From positions 1 through 64,000 of the forward strand of contig JAETSI010000010.1 of the NCBI GenBank assembly GCA_021769725.1: 64,000 bases of DNA, written 5' to 3'. Below the pieces are notes generated by a model. That model had not been told where the DNA came from, made no database searches, and saw only the letters and a list, made by a program, of their open reading frames with translations. Of this stretch, positions 25,144-33,634 are shown one piece after another; the first letter of the stretch is position 1; the number at the start of each line of letters is the position of its first letter. The translations under genes were made by a program, and so were the position numbers. This DNA is from Oscillospiraceae bacterium (GTDB taxonomy: Bacteria; Bacillota; Clostridia; Oscillospirales; Ruminococcaceae).

Positions 25144-27522
25144 ATGAAAAGAGAGTCAAAAATTCGTGTAATGGCAGTTCTATCGGCTTTTGCTGTTGCA
25201 TTCAGCGTTGTATCGTGCGGAAAGAAGAAAGACGATAAGAAAGAGACAAAAACCGCCGATCAGGTGCTTTCAAATTCATATAGTTCCACGAAGATTGAAA
25301 GTACTTTGGATCTGGATTATGTAAACAGAATGGAGTATGTTCCGGAAAATGGAAAGTTGTATATCAGCGGTTATTACTACGATACAGACAAGGAAGAGAG
25401 GTATGATATTTTTTACTGCACGTCACGTGACATGACCGATCCTGTAAAAGTGGAAATTCCCAATAAACAGCCCGAAAACGGTAACAGCAATATGATTCTT
25501 GCTCCGGCGTCCGACGGCAATATCTGGGCTGCGTTCAGTGTCGCTGATTACGGTGATTTCAAAGAACCTGACGATGATGATGAGAATGCCGGCGACGCCT
25601 GGATGGAAATGATGGAGAACGCTCAGTACAGCTATTTCCTCAAGAAATATGATTTTGAGGGTAAGGAGCTGATGTCCGCCGAGATAAAGGGTATAAACGA
25701 TTATCTTGAAACGGTCGATTATGGAGTATATTTTCAGGGACTTATTGAAACCGGCAGCGGCGATCTTATTCTGCGTGTAAGCAGTATGCAGGAAGTCAGT
25801 GTTATGATATCGCCTGACGGTACGTGCAAAGGCAAGCTGGAACTGGACGAAATGGATATATACTACTCCGCAGCGGCGGCTGACGGACGTATAGCTGCCA
25901 TAGGATACGAGGATGACGGTACAAAGCTCAGATACATAGACCCTGAAACACTGGAGGCAGACGGTGACGCTGTTGAAGCGGGTGAGCTTAACAGCGGCGC
26001 TATGGAATTTTTAAAGGGTACAGGCGATTACAATCTCTATGTCAGCTCTTCTGTTGCGCTTTACGGCGTGACTAAGGACGGAAAAGTCAAAGAAGTAATC
26101 AATTGGGTGGATTCCGACATAAGCGGAAGCAATGTAAGATGCGTTGCGCCTTTGGATAACGGGGAATTCCTTATTTATAACAGTATGATGGACGATCAGG
26201 CTTTTTACATTCTTTCTCCCAGGGATAAGAATGAGCTTAAAGATACAAAAGTAGTTACTGTAGCTCTGATGTACGCTGATTCTGATATCACCGACAAGAT
26301 CTCTGAATTTAACAAGCAGAACAACGGCTATCGTATTACCGTAGAGGATTACAGCAAATACTCAGAATACGATTCGAAGACAGAGACCCTTGTAAATTCT
26401 CCGTCAAAACAGCTTCAGCTTGATATTATTTCAGGAAAAGTTCCGGATATGATCGTTACATATGATTATTCTGTTATTTCATCGTTGGCATCAAAGGACG
26501 TTTTAACAAATCTATATCCGCTGCTTGATAAGAGTGAAAACCTTTCCCGTGATGATATAATGCCCAATATCCTCAAAGCAGGCGAGATTGAAGGAAGCCT
26601 TTGCTCTATATCCCCGTTCTTTGACGTGCTCACACTGACAGCCAGAACTGAATTTACCGGCAAAGAGGGTTGGACTTTTGACGAAATGATTGAAACCTAT
26701 GATAAGCACAAGGATAAAATGACCCTTACCAGCATGGATTCAAGGGAATACGCCATGAGTTTGTTTGTATACCAATGCAGTGATTTTGTGGATTACGAAA
26801 ATGGTACGTGCAGCTTTGATTCTCCTGAATTTATAAAACTCCTTGAATTCTGCAATCAGTTCCCAAGCAGTGAAGAGAAGTTTGCTGAAGACGACAGCGA
26901 TTCGGGTTTCTTTGTTGATTATGACGACGGTACGCTGAATCTCCGTAACGGAAAGACCCTTCTTAATGAACTTTATATGTCTAATCCCAGAGACTATGCT
27001 TACGAAAAGCAGGGCAGATTTGGCACTGATATGACTATGGTTGGATATCCCGGTAAAAGCGGGAACGGTGGCAGACTGTCGTTACAGAATAATTTTGCCA
27101 TTCTTGAAAGCTCGCAGAATAAAGATATATGCTGGGATTTTATAAGTATGTTCTTTGCAAAGGAATACGACAGCAACAAAATGTGGGCGTTTCCGTCAAC
27201 GGTATCGGCTTTTGAGCAGTGCATGAAAGAGGCAATGAAAAAGCCTTATTATATGGATGAAAACAATAAGAAAGTGGAATATGATGATTCATTTTATGTA
27301 GGCGATAAGGAAATACCTATCAAGCCGCTTACACAGGAAGAAGTTGATTACCTTACCGACTATATCAAGAATACCACGGTTATTTCAGGCAATTACTCCG
27401 AAGACGTCAGAACCATTATGGAAGAAGAAGTTGAAGCATATTTTGCTGGTGAAAAGACAGCAGAGGAAGCTGCCGCAATGATACAGAACCGTGCAGGACT
27501 GCTTATCAGCGAGCAGAGCTGA
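25144..27522 (+). CDS. Extracellular solute-binding lipoprotein with propeller-like N-terminal domain
   Basis: A 792-residue protein, about twice the usual length. A lipoprotein signal ends FSVVSC|GKKKDD. Residues about 40-370 have repeating beta-blade-like segments (DGNIWAAFSV, NLYVSSSVALYGVTKDGK) and resemble the lipoprotein at 10149. From about 375 (KVVTVALMYADSDITDKISEF) comes a standard type-1 sugar-binding fold with PDMIVTYDYSVISSLASK and GWTFDEMIETYDKHKDK. It should capture the substrate for the two permeases upstream, and the N-terminal part may add ligand or surface contacts. AAAGGAGAGAG at 25123-25133 precedes the start. A strong terminator follows, so it ends the locus. Confidence 0.85.
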   Translation: MKRESKIRVMAVLSAFAVAFSVVSCGKKKDDKKETKTADQVLSNSYSSTKIESTLDLDYVNRMEYVPENGKLYISGYYYDTDKEERYDIFYCTSRDMTDPVKVEIPNKQPENGNSNMILAPASDGNIWAAFSVADYGDFKEPDDDDENAGDAWMEMMENAQYSYFLKKYDFEGKELMSAEIKGINDYLETVDYGVYFQGLIETGSGDLILRVSSMQEVSVMISPDGTCKGKLELDEMDIYYSAAAADGRIAAIGYEDDGTKLRYIDPETLEADGDAVEAGELNSGAMEFLKGTGDYNLYVSSSVALYGVTKDGKVKEVINWVDSDISGSNVRCVAPLDNGEFLIYNSMMDDQAFYILSPRDKNELKDTKVVTVALMYADSDITDKISEFNKQNNGYRITVEDYSKYSEYDSKTETLVNSPSKQLQLDIISGKVPDMIVTYDYSVISSLASKDVLTNLYPLLDKSENLSRDDIMPNILKAGEIEGSLCSISPFFDVLTLTARTEFTGKEGWTFDEMIETYDKHKDKMTLTSMDSREYAMSLFVYQCSDFVDYENGTCSFDSPEFIKLLEFCNQFPSSEEKFAEDDSDSGFFVDYDDGTLNLRNGKTLLNELYMSNPRDYAYEKQGRFGTDMTMVGYPGKSGNGGRLSLQNNFAILESSQNKDICWDFISMFFAKEYDSNKMWAFPSTVSAFEQCMKEAMKKPYYMDENNKKVEYDDSFYVGDKEIPIKPLTQEEVDYLTDYIKNTTVISGNYSEDVRTIMEEEVEAYFAGEKTAEEAAAMIQNRAGLLISEQS

Positions 27523-27560
27523 TCATAAATCAAGATATCTACTAAATACAACCTCCTTAA

Positions 27561-27593
27561 AAAAGCCGCCCCGAAAAATCGGAGCGGCTTTCA
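27561..27593. terminator. Terminator of the sugar transporter locus
   Basis: AAAAGCCGC pairs with GCGGCTTT around CCCGAAAAATCGGA (itself partly paired). It lies between convergent genes and could serve both strands. Confidence 0.8.
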
Positions 27594-27612
27594 TCGTAAG
27601 TCATATTTTATA

Positions 27613-27631
27613 GAGTCCCCACTTAAATTGT
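27613..27631. repeat. Fragment of the multi-hairpin repeat end
   Basis: GTCCCCACTTAAATTGTTG differs by one base from the complement of the left end of the element at 39.7 kb (GTCCCCACTTAAGTTGTTG). Only this end is recognisable here. Confidence 0.55.
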
Positions 27632-27633
27632 TG

Positions 27634-28014
27634 TCACGATTTCCTGATTGTGTTTTTCACAATTTTTTTCAGGCGGTCGCAGGTATCACGAGGGAACTCA
27701 CTGATAAAGCGGAGAGCCTGTTCATGTGCTTCTTCGTGGTTCAGCTTTAAGAAGCTGTGAAAGAAAGTGTATATTTCGCTGAATGATGAGAATATTTCGT
27801 CCGCAGCCGCTCTGCCCTCAGGAGTAAGAACTACGCTGTTGCAGTAATCCTCATATACCAGTCCGGAGTTGGCAAGACATCTCAGCATCTTGCTTACGCT
27901 TGGACGTGACACTCCCAGATGACGAGCGATGTGAACGCAGCGCAGACTGTCGTTTGTTTGAGAAAGTTCCCTTATTGCAGCAAGATATTTTATCTGTCCG
28001 GCACAGTGCTTCAT
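27634..28014 (-). CDS. DtxR/MntR-type metal-dependent regulator
   Basis: A 126-residue protein. The N-terminal winged helix reads YLAAIRELSQTNDSLRCVHI, ARHLGVSRPSVSKMLRCLAN, then VVLTPEGRAAADEI, the family pattern. The C-terminal dimerisation helices (FFHSFLKLNHEEAHEQA) hold His and Glu residues that could bind Mn or Fe. It lacks an SH3-like third domain, as MntR does. It is the last gene of the minus-strand run, 18 bp after pgsA. Confidence 0.75.
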   Translation of the reverse strand: MKHCAGQIKYLAAIRELSQTNDSLRCVHIARHLGVSRPSVSKMLRCLANSGLVYEDYCNSVVLTPEGRAAADEIFSSFSEIYTFFHSFLKLNHEEAHEQALRFISEFPRDTCDRLKKIVKNTIRKS

Positions 28015-28032
28015 GTTGTCTGACCTCCCGTA

Positions 28033-28617
28033 TTACTTATCCGAATCAATGAGATTCCAGTAGCCTTTGAGATAAACAAGCCCTGAAATAATAGTAAGGG
28101 CTGTTGATATCCATATAAGTGCGGGGATAACGATATTATTAACTGCATCAATAAGACCTGTTCCGAGATCTGCATCAAAATCAAAGCAGATACAGAGCCA
28201 CAGCAGAACTCCGACGATAGTTACCATAGTGAATGCTGTTTTCAGTTTGCCCCAGATACCGGCGGCTACTACGATGCCTTCGTCGGCGGCAAGGAGACGG
28301 AGACCGGATACCATAAATTCACGGGCAATTATAATAATAAGCGGTATTGCACTCATTTTCACGCAGTCCAGTTCAACGAAAACCGTCAGGGCGGATATGA
28401 CCAGGACCTTATCGGCAAGGGGATCAAGGAACTTGCCAAAATTAGTCACCAGATTGTGTTTTCTTGCAATTTTTCCGTCAAGTGCGTCGGTGACGGAAGC
28501 GGCTGCAAAGACGATCAGCGCCAGCAGAAAATGGCATGGGAAGTCAAGATATATGAAAAGCAGAAAAAATGGTATGAGAAAAACTCTCAGCAGTGTAAGC
28601 TTGTTTGGCAGATTCAT
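28033..28617 (-). CDS. pgsA: CDP-diacylglycerol-glycerol-3-phosphate 3-phosphatidyltransferase
   Basis: A 194-residue integral membrane enzyme that makes phosphatidylglycerol phosphate, the first committed step of phosphatidylglycerol synthesis. It carries the CDP-alcohol phosphotransferase signature DGKIARKHNLVTNFGKFLDP followed by LADK (pattern DGxxARxxxxxxxxGxxxDxxxD) at about residues 46-70. Four or so helices flank it. It begins MNLPNKLTLLRVFLIPFFLL, typical of PgsA. Its start overlaps the rimO stop by 4 bp, so the two are coupled. Confidence 0.93.
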   Translation of the reverse strand: MNLPNKLTLLRVFLIPFFLLFIYLDFPCHFLLALIVFAAASVTDALDGKIARKHNLVTNFGKFLDPLADKVLVISALTVFVELDCVKMSAIPLIIIIAREFMVSGLRLLAADEGIVVAAGIWGKLKTAFTMVTIVGVLLWLCICFDFDADLGTGLIDAVNNIVIPALIWISTALTIISGLVYLKGYWNLIDSDK

Positions 28618-29945
28618 GATTCTATCACCTCTCCGATAAGATCGTAGTCTAGGGTATCCGTTATTCTGATCTTTACGTAATCCCCGATTTTAAGAGGACT
28701 TTCCGATGTAAAGAAAACTTTTCCGTCTATATCCGGAGCGTCATTGGCAGTACGTCCGAACCAGCATTCACCAAATCGGTCGAAGCCCTCGACAACGGCT
28801 TCGTGCTCAGTATTCATGAGCTTTTCGTTGTTTTCAGCGCTTATGAGCATCTGCTGTTCCATTATGATGTCGGCACGGTGTGCAGCTGTTTCGCTTTCTA
28901 TCTGATCGGGGAGATCAGCAGCCTTTGTTCCGTCCTCCTGAGAGTAGGGGAAGCATCCCAGACGGTCAAACCTCACACGCTGAACGAATTCGGCAAGACG
29001 GTCGAACTGTTCCTGTGTTTCTCCGGGAAATCCTGTAATAAGAGTCGTCCTGAGTATCACTCCCGGAATCTTCTCCCTGATATGCGCAAAGAGCGCCTCG
29101 AGGTTTTCCTCGCTTCCCCAGCGGTTCATGCGGCTGAGTATATCGCCGTCACAGTGCTGTATTGGTATTTCCAGATACTTTACAAGCTTTTCTTCGGAGG
29201 CAATAGTATCAAGCAGTTCGTCGGTGATGCGTTCGGGATAGCAGTAAAGTGTGCGTATCCATTTTAGCCCGTCTATCCGGCAGAGACGTTTAAGAAGCTC
29301 AGGCAGTCGGGATTCACCGTAAATATCCTCACCGTACCGGGACGTATCCTGAGCAATGACTACCAGTTCGGTAACTCCGTTGGAGGCAAGGGTTTCGGCT
29401 TCCTTTATTACTTCTTCCATAGGCACGCTGCGGAATTTACCACGTATCATGGGAATAGCGCAGTATGTACAGCAGTTGCTGCATCCCTCGGCGATTTTCA
29501 GGTAGGAGAAAAACGGAAGTGTGGAAATAATGCGGCTGCCTGTCAGTTCAGCGTCAAGTTTGGGGGCAAAATTTACGTATTTTTCACCGGCAAGTACGTG
29601 ATCCAGCACGTCGGTGATGTCCTTGTTGTTTCCGATTCCTATAACTGCATCAGCTTCCGGGAAAAGCTCGGCGGCTTCTTCTCGGTAGCGTTCGGTGAGA
29701 CATCCTGTTATCACGATTTTTTTCAGTGTCCCGTCCTCTTTGAGTTTTCCAAGCTCAAGGATCGTTTCGATAGCTTCTTCCTTTGCAGATTGTATAAATC
29801 CGCAGGTATTGACTACCGCAATATCAGCAAGTCCTGGTTCGGTCACAAGCTGATAACCTTTATTTCTCAGTTTATAGAGCATTCTCTCAGAATCTACTAG
29901 ATTCTTTGAGCAGCCCAGAGATACCAATCCGACTTTTATTGCCAT
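28614..29945 (-). CDS. rimO: Ribosomal protein S12 methylthiotransferase RimO
   Basis: A 443-residue radical SAM enzyme that adds a methylthio group to an Asp of ribosomal protein S12. An N-terminal UPF0004 domain has three cluster-binding cysteines (SLGCSKNLVDSE, NTCGF, ITGCLTERY). The radical SAM motif is CSNCCTYC at about residues 151-158, and a C-terminal TRAM domain begins near 375 (EAVVEGFDRFGECWFGR). The opening KVGLVSLGCSKNLVDSE separates RimO from MiaB. It lies 2 bp downstream of recX in the same run. Confidence 0.94.
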   Translation of the reverse strand: MAIKVGLVSLGCSKNLVDSERMLYKLRNKGYQLVTEPGLADIAVVNTCGFIQSAKEEAIETILELGKLKEDGTLKKIVITGCLTERYREEAAELFPEADAVIGIGNNKDITDVLDHVLAGEKYVNFAPKLDAELTGSRIISTLPFFSYLKIAEGCSNCCTYCAIPMIRGKFRSVPMEEVIKEAETLASNGVTELVVIAQDTSRYGEDIYGESRLPELLKRLCRIDGLKWIRTLYCYPERITDELLDTIASEEKLVKYLEIPIQHCDGDILSRMNRWGSEENLEALFAHIREKIPGVILRTTLITGFPGETQEQFDRLAEFVQRVRFDRLGCFPYSQEDGTKAADLPDQIESETAAHRADIIMEQQMLISAENNEKLMNTEHEAVVEGFDRFGECWFGRTANDAPDIDGKVFFTSESPLKIGDYVKIRITDTLDYDLIGEVIES

Positions 29946-29947
29946 TG

Positions 29948-30577
29948 TCAGTCCTCCAAATTATTCTCTAAATATTCTTTTATGCAGCGATTTATCTCGT
30001 CGAAGCCATAGCCGTATCGTGCTAGCGATGCTTTGACACGTTCAACTGCCTTCCGATCGCTGCGATCGGTGAGATTACGAGCATGCTTTGTTTCCAGGAG
30101 CGTCATGAGGTTTTCTTCGAATTCCTGCGAATATGCTTCAAGGGCATCGTCGGCGGTAAACTGATCTATACCTTTTATCATCATCTCACGTTTTGCACGC
30201 CTGTAGCCGAATTTCCGGACACAGACATATCTGACAGCCAATTTTTCCGCATAGCGTTCATCGTTGATAATTCCGTTCTTTTCAAGTTTATCCGCAACAG
30301 CGGCGCAGAGACGCTCGCTTTTGTAGTTGCTAAGCAGTTTTTTGTACATCTCCGCCCGGGAGTAGTCCCGGTAATCAAGAAGATACAGGGCGCGCTGGTA
30401 GGCACGGCGGAAATTTGATGCCCAGATGATCTCACGGAGTTTATCCCGGTTTAGTTCGTCGCCCTCACGGAGTCTGAAATCCACGATTATATCCGCATGA
30501 AGATAAATCTTTCTTTGATAGTCAAGCTCTGTCTCATAGGTAAGCCCTTTGTATTTTTTCAGTGAGGTTATCTTCAT
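29948..30577 (-). CDS. recX: RecX regulatory protein
   Basis: A 209-residue helical protein that modulates RecA filament growth. It has the RecX triple-helix repeats: ALYLLDYRDYSRAEMYKKLL, then NDERYAEKLAVRYVCVRKFG and RRAKREMMIKGI. An N-terminal extension of about 60 residues is usual in Clostridia RecX. It starts in the recA stop codon (TAATG), so translation is coupled with recA. Confidence 0.9.
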   Translation of the reverse strand: MKITSLKKYKGLTYETELDYQRKIYLHADIIVDFRLREGDELNRDKLREIIWASNFRRAYQRALYLLDYRDYSRAEMYKKLLSNYKSERLCAAVADKLEKNGIINDERYAEKLAVRYVCVRKFGYRRAKREMMIKGIDQFTADDALEAYSQEFEENLMTLLETKHARNLTDRSDRKAVERVKASLARYGYGFDEINRCIKEYLENNLED

Positions 30578-31800
30578 TATTCATCCGCAGGAGTGAATTC
30601 CTCGAAATCATCCTCAATGTCAGCAAGTATATCTTCGTTCATGCTGTCGCTGCCGCCGTCCATGTATTCGCCGGTATCGGCGTCGATGTACTGTTCCTCA
30701 GCAGTCTGTTCTTCTTCAGCTGCGCTTTTCTTTCCCTTTTTGGTCTTTTTGGGAGGGTCGGATTTGAGTTCGTCCTTGCGTGCTATGATCTGCTCTTCGA
30801 TCTCTTTCATAAGAGCTTCGTCGTTTTTGAGGACTTCCTTTACATTGTCACGTCCCTGACCAAGCTTCTGATCCTTGTAGCTGAACCATGATCCGCCTTT
30901 CTTGATAATGTCAAGCTGAACGGCAAGGTCAAGAACTTCGCCTGTACGGGAGATACCCGTGCCGTACATCATATCAAAAGTACAGTCCTTGAAAGGAGGA
31001 GCGACTTTATTCTTGACGATCTTGCATTTTGTGGAAGCGCCGATTATATCGTTGCCGGACTTGATAACTTCGCCCTTGCGCACTTCGATACGGACGGAAG
31101 AGTAGAATTTAAGTGCACGTCCGCCGGGAGTCGTTTCGGGGTTTCCGTACATCACACCGATCTTTTCACGTATCTGGTTAATAAAGATAGCCACGCAGTT
31201 TGATCTTGAAATAGCAGCGGTAAGCTTTCTCATTGCCTGCGACATAAGTCTTGCAAGCTGTCCGACATGGAGATCACCCATTTCGCCGTCTATTTCGGCA
31301 CGTGTAGTCATAGCGGCAATGGAGTCGAGTACGATAACGTCGATAGCACCGGAACGTATAAGAGCTTCTGCAATTTCAAGAGCCTGTTCGCCGCTGTCCG
31401 GCTGCGAAACGAGAAGATTGTCAATGTCAACGCCCAGAGCCTTGGCATATACAGGGTCAAGAGCGTGCTCAACGTCAATAAATGCTGCTTCGCCCTCCAG
31501 CTTCTGAGCCTGAGCAACGATCGAAAGGGCAACGGTTGTCTTACCGGAACTTTCAGGGCCGTATATCTCGATAATTCTTCCACGTGGAACTCCGCCTACT
31601 CCCAGAGCCATATCCAGTGTCATTGAGCCGGTAGGTATGGCCTCAACATTGAGAGTGGTGTTCTGACCGAGCCGCATGATAGCTCCGTCGCCGTATTTTT
31701 TCGCAATCTGTTTCATAGCTCCTTCCAGAGCTGTCTTTTTATCCTCTTTAGTCGTAATGCGAACGACTTCGGGCTTTTTTGCAAGTTCTTTTTTGGCCAT
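30577..31800 (-). CDS. recA: Recombinase RecA
   Basis: A 407-residue recombinase for homologous repair and the SOS response. It has Walker A GPESSGKT (about 71-78), [22 protein letters not shown] and [19 protein letters not shown] (L2 loop region). The core is standard. The C-terminus is unusually long and acidic: after a Lys-rich stretch ([12 protein letters not shown]) come about 45 residues rich in Asp and Glu, ending FEEFTPADE. Acidic RecA tails restrain DNA binding. It is followed by recX with a 1-bp overlap. GGAGG sits just upstream of the start. Confidence 0.97.
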   Translation of the reverse strand: MAKKELAKKPEVVRITTKEDKKTALEGAMKQIAKKYGDGAIMRLGQNTTLNVEAIPTGSMTLDMALGVGGVPRGRIIEIYGPESSGKTTVALSIVAQAQKLEGEAAFIDVEHALDPVYAKALGVDIDNLLVSQPDSGEQALEIAEALIRSGAIDVIVLDSIAAMTTRAEIDGEMGDLHVGQLARLMSQAMRKLTAAISRSNCVAIFINQIREKIGVMYGNPETTPGGRALKFYSSVRIEVRKGEVIKSGNDIIGASTKCKIVKNKVAPPFKDCTFDMMYGTGISRTGEVLDLAVQLDIIKKGGSWFSYKDQKLGQGRDNVKEVLKNDEALMKEIEEQIIARKDELKSDPPKKTKKGKKSAAEEEQTAEEQYIDADTGEYMDGGSDSMNEDILADIEDDFEEFTPADE

Positions 31801-31815
31801 TTTATTTCCTCCGTA

Positions 31816-32664
31816 TCATGTTTTTCTGCCTGCGGCGGTTCTGATTATACCGCCGCCATCGGCTCTGAGTTTTATATCGGTAAATGAATTGTTTTCAAGC
31901 AGTTCTTTTACGGCACTGTGCTGCCCCATGCCGAATTCATATGCCAGCCAGCCCCCGGGTCTGAGGGAATCTTTCCAGACAGCCGTCATTCTCCGGTAAA
32001 AGTCAAGACCGTCAGCTCCGCCGTACAGAGCCGTTTCCGGTTCGTATGAGACTTCGGTCTGGAGCGACTTCATTTCTTCTGCTGTCAGATAAGGAGGATT
32101 GCTGACGATAATATCAAGATCCCGGAAATTCTGGCAAAATCTCTCATCGAGTACATCCCCCTGAATTATTTCTATATCCGCATCATTCATTGCTGCATTC
32201 TGTCTGAGATATCCGAGAGCAGCGCCGGAAAGTTCTGCGGCATATACCTTTGCGCCGGGGATATGTTTTTTAAGAGCTATGGCAATGCACCCGCTGCCGC
32301 TGCATAGATCGGCTATCACTGGGGATGTAAGGCGGTGATTGCTGCATATGTCAAGTATTTGTTCCACCAGCGTTTCGGTATCAGGGCGTGGGATGAGAAC
32401 TCCCTCTCCGACCTTTACAGGACAGCCAAAAAATTCCCACTGTCCCAGAAGATACTGGAGCGGATAGCCGGATCGGCGTTTTTCGATAAGATCACGTATC
32501 CTGAGTTCCGTGGAGACGTCAACCGTTTCTGACGGACGGAAAAGGGGATGAGCGTCGTTCAGCATATCCTGGAAAATACACAGAACGTCAAACCGGGCGT
32601 CGGGATTTCCGCTTTTTTCAAGATCTTTCCGGCATTCGTCAAAGAGAGATGAGCGGCTTACCAC
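31816..32664 (-). CDS. prmC: Release factor glutamine methyltransferase PrmC
   Basis: A 282-residue SAM-dependent enzyme that methylates the GGQ glutamine of RF1 and RF2. The N-terminal helical domain includes YLLGQWEFFG. The Rossmann domain has DLCSGSGCIAIAL (SAM loop) and the catalytic SNPPYLTAEEM. It begins inside the end of the DUF1385 gene (7-bp overlap) and precedes recA by 15 bp. The pair of DUF1385 and prmC is common in Firmicutes. Confidence 0.93.
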   Translation of the reverse strand: MVSRSSLFDECRKDLEKSGNPDARFDVLCIFQDMLNDAHPLFRPSETVDVSTELRIRDLIEKRRSGYPLQYLLGQWEFFGCPVKVGEGVLIPRPDTETLVEQILDICSNHRLTSPVIADLCSGSGCIAIALKKHIPGAKVYAAELSGAALGYLRQNAAMNDADIEIIQGDVLDERFCQNFRDLDIIVSNPPYLTAEEMKSLQTEVSYEPETALYGGADGLDFYRRMTAVWKDSLRPGGWLAYEFGMGQHSAVKELLENNSFTDIKLRADGGGIIRTAAGRKT

Positions 32665-33587
32665 TTGTCCTCCTCTTTATCTTCGGGGATGCACGGCGTA
32701 AGAGCAGCAATAGCTATTTCTATCATGCTGTCGTCGGGTTCACGTGTGGTGAGACGCTGCATTGCAAGTCCGGGAGCGGAAAGGATGCGTGTGAAAAAGT
32801 TGTCCTTGTTTCCGGCAAGGCGGATGAATTCGTAGGAGATACCCACCACCAGCGGAAGAAGTCCGAGACTGATGAGTATTCTAATCCATTTATCCATTGA
32901 GGGGACGAAGCACATTACAAAGATGCTTACGATAAGAACGATAAAGATAAAGCTTGTTCCGCAGCGTTTGTGGAAACGTGTCTGTTTGCGGACATTTTCT
33001 ACTGTAAGCGGAAGTTCCGCCTCATGGCAGGCGATGGTCTTGTGTTCTGCGCCGTGATACATATACTGACGCCGGATATCTTTCATAAGTCCCACAAGCG
33101 CCATATAGGCAACAAAAATTGCGATTTTCAGAATGCCCTCGCTTACAGAGCGGAGTATGCGTTTATCTCTTACTACGGGAATAAGATCAGCGATCATTTT
33201 GGGCAGGAACACGAAAAGTCCCACTGCCAACACAATGCCGAGCACCATGCCGATGGTCATAAAAATATTGTAAAATGCAGAGGAATTCTCCTCTTCGGCT
33301 TTTTCCTCTTCTGTAAGCTGTTTTTCGGCAGATTTCATCATGTATTTGTACCCCTTTACCAGAGATGTTACAAAGCTGACGCAGCCACGTACAAGCGGAG
33401 TTTTTTTGTACCAAGGAGCTTTTTTGCCATTGTTTTCCTCCCATGTTTCCAGATCGATAGTACCGTCGGGCAGACGGCACGCCATAGCGCCTGTATTCGG
33501 ACCAAGCATCATTATACCTTCGATAAGAGCCTGTCCGCCGATCTTTGACTTGAATTTTTCGCCGGACGGCTGATTTTTTTTACTCAT
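32658..33587 (-). CDS. DUF1385 family membrane protein
   Basis: A 309-residue membrane protein with the family opening KIGGQALIEGIMMLGP and the conserved YHGAEHKTIACHE and RCGTSFIFIVLIVSIFVMC segments. Three to five helices are predicted (about residues 110-135, 150-175, 215-240, 240-262). It lies upstream of prmC, a frequent arrangement in Firmicutes (YqhQ-like). YqhQ-type proteins have been linked to membrane or stress functions, but a reaction is not established. Confidence 0.88.
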   Translation of the reverse strand: MSKKNQPSGEKFKSKIGGQALIEGIMMLGPNTGAMACRLPDGTIDLETWEENNGKKAPWYKKTPLVRGCVSFVTSLVKGYKYMMKSAEKQLTEEEKAEEENSSAFYNIFMTIGMVLGIVLAVGLFVFLPKMIADLIPVVRDKRILRSVSEGILKIAIFVAYMALVGLMKDIRRQYMYHGAEHKTIACHEAELPLTVENVRKQTRFHKRCGTSFIFIVLIVSIFVMCFVPSMDKWIRILISLGLLPLVVGISYEFIRLAGNKDNFFTRILSAPGLAMQRLTTREPDDSMIEIAIAALTPCIPEDKEEDKW

Positions 33588-33634
33588 ATTATCACCTCAT
33601 TATTTATTACAGTCACCCCTGCTGATATGACGGA

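Noticed and set aside
28803..29267. Long plus-strand frames opposite rimO, recA, prmC, the kinase and citrate synthase
   Set aside because: They are antisense shadows of strongly coding minus-strand genes, with Cys/His/Phe-rich translations and no start signals.
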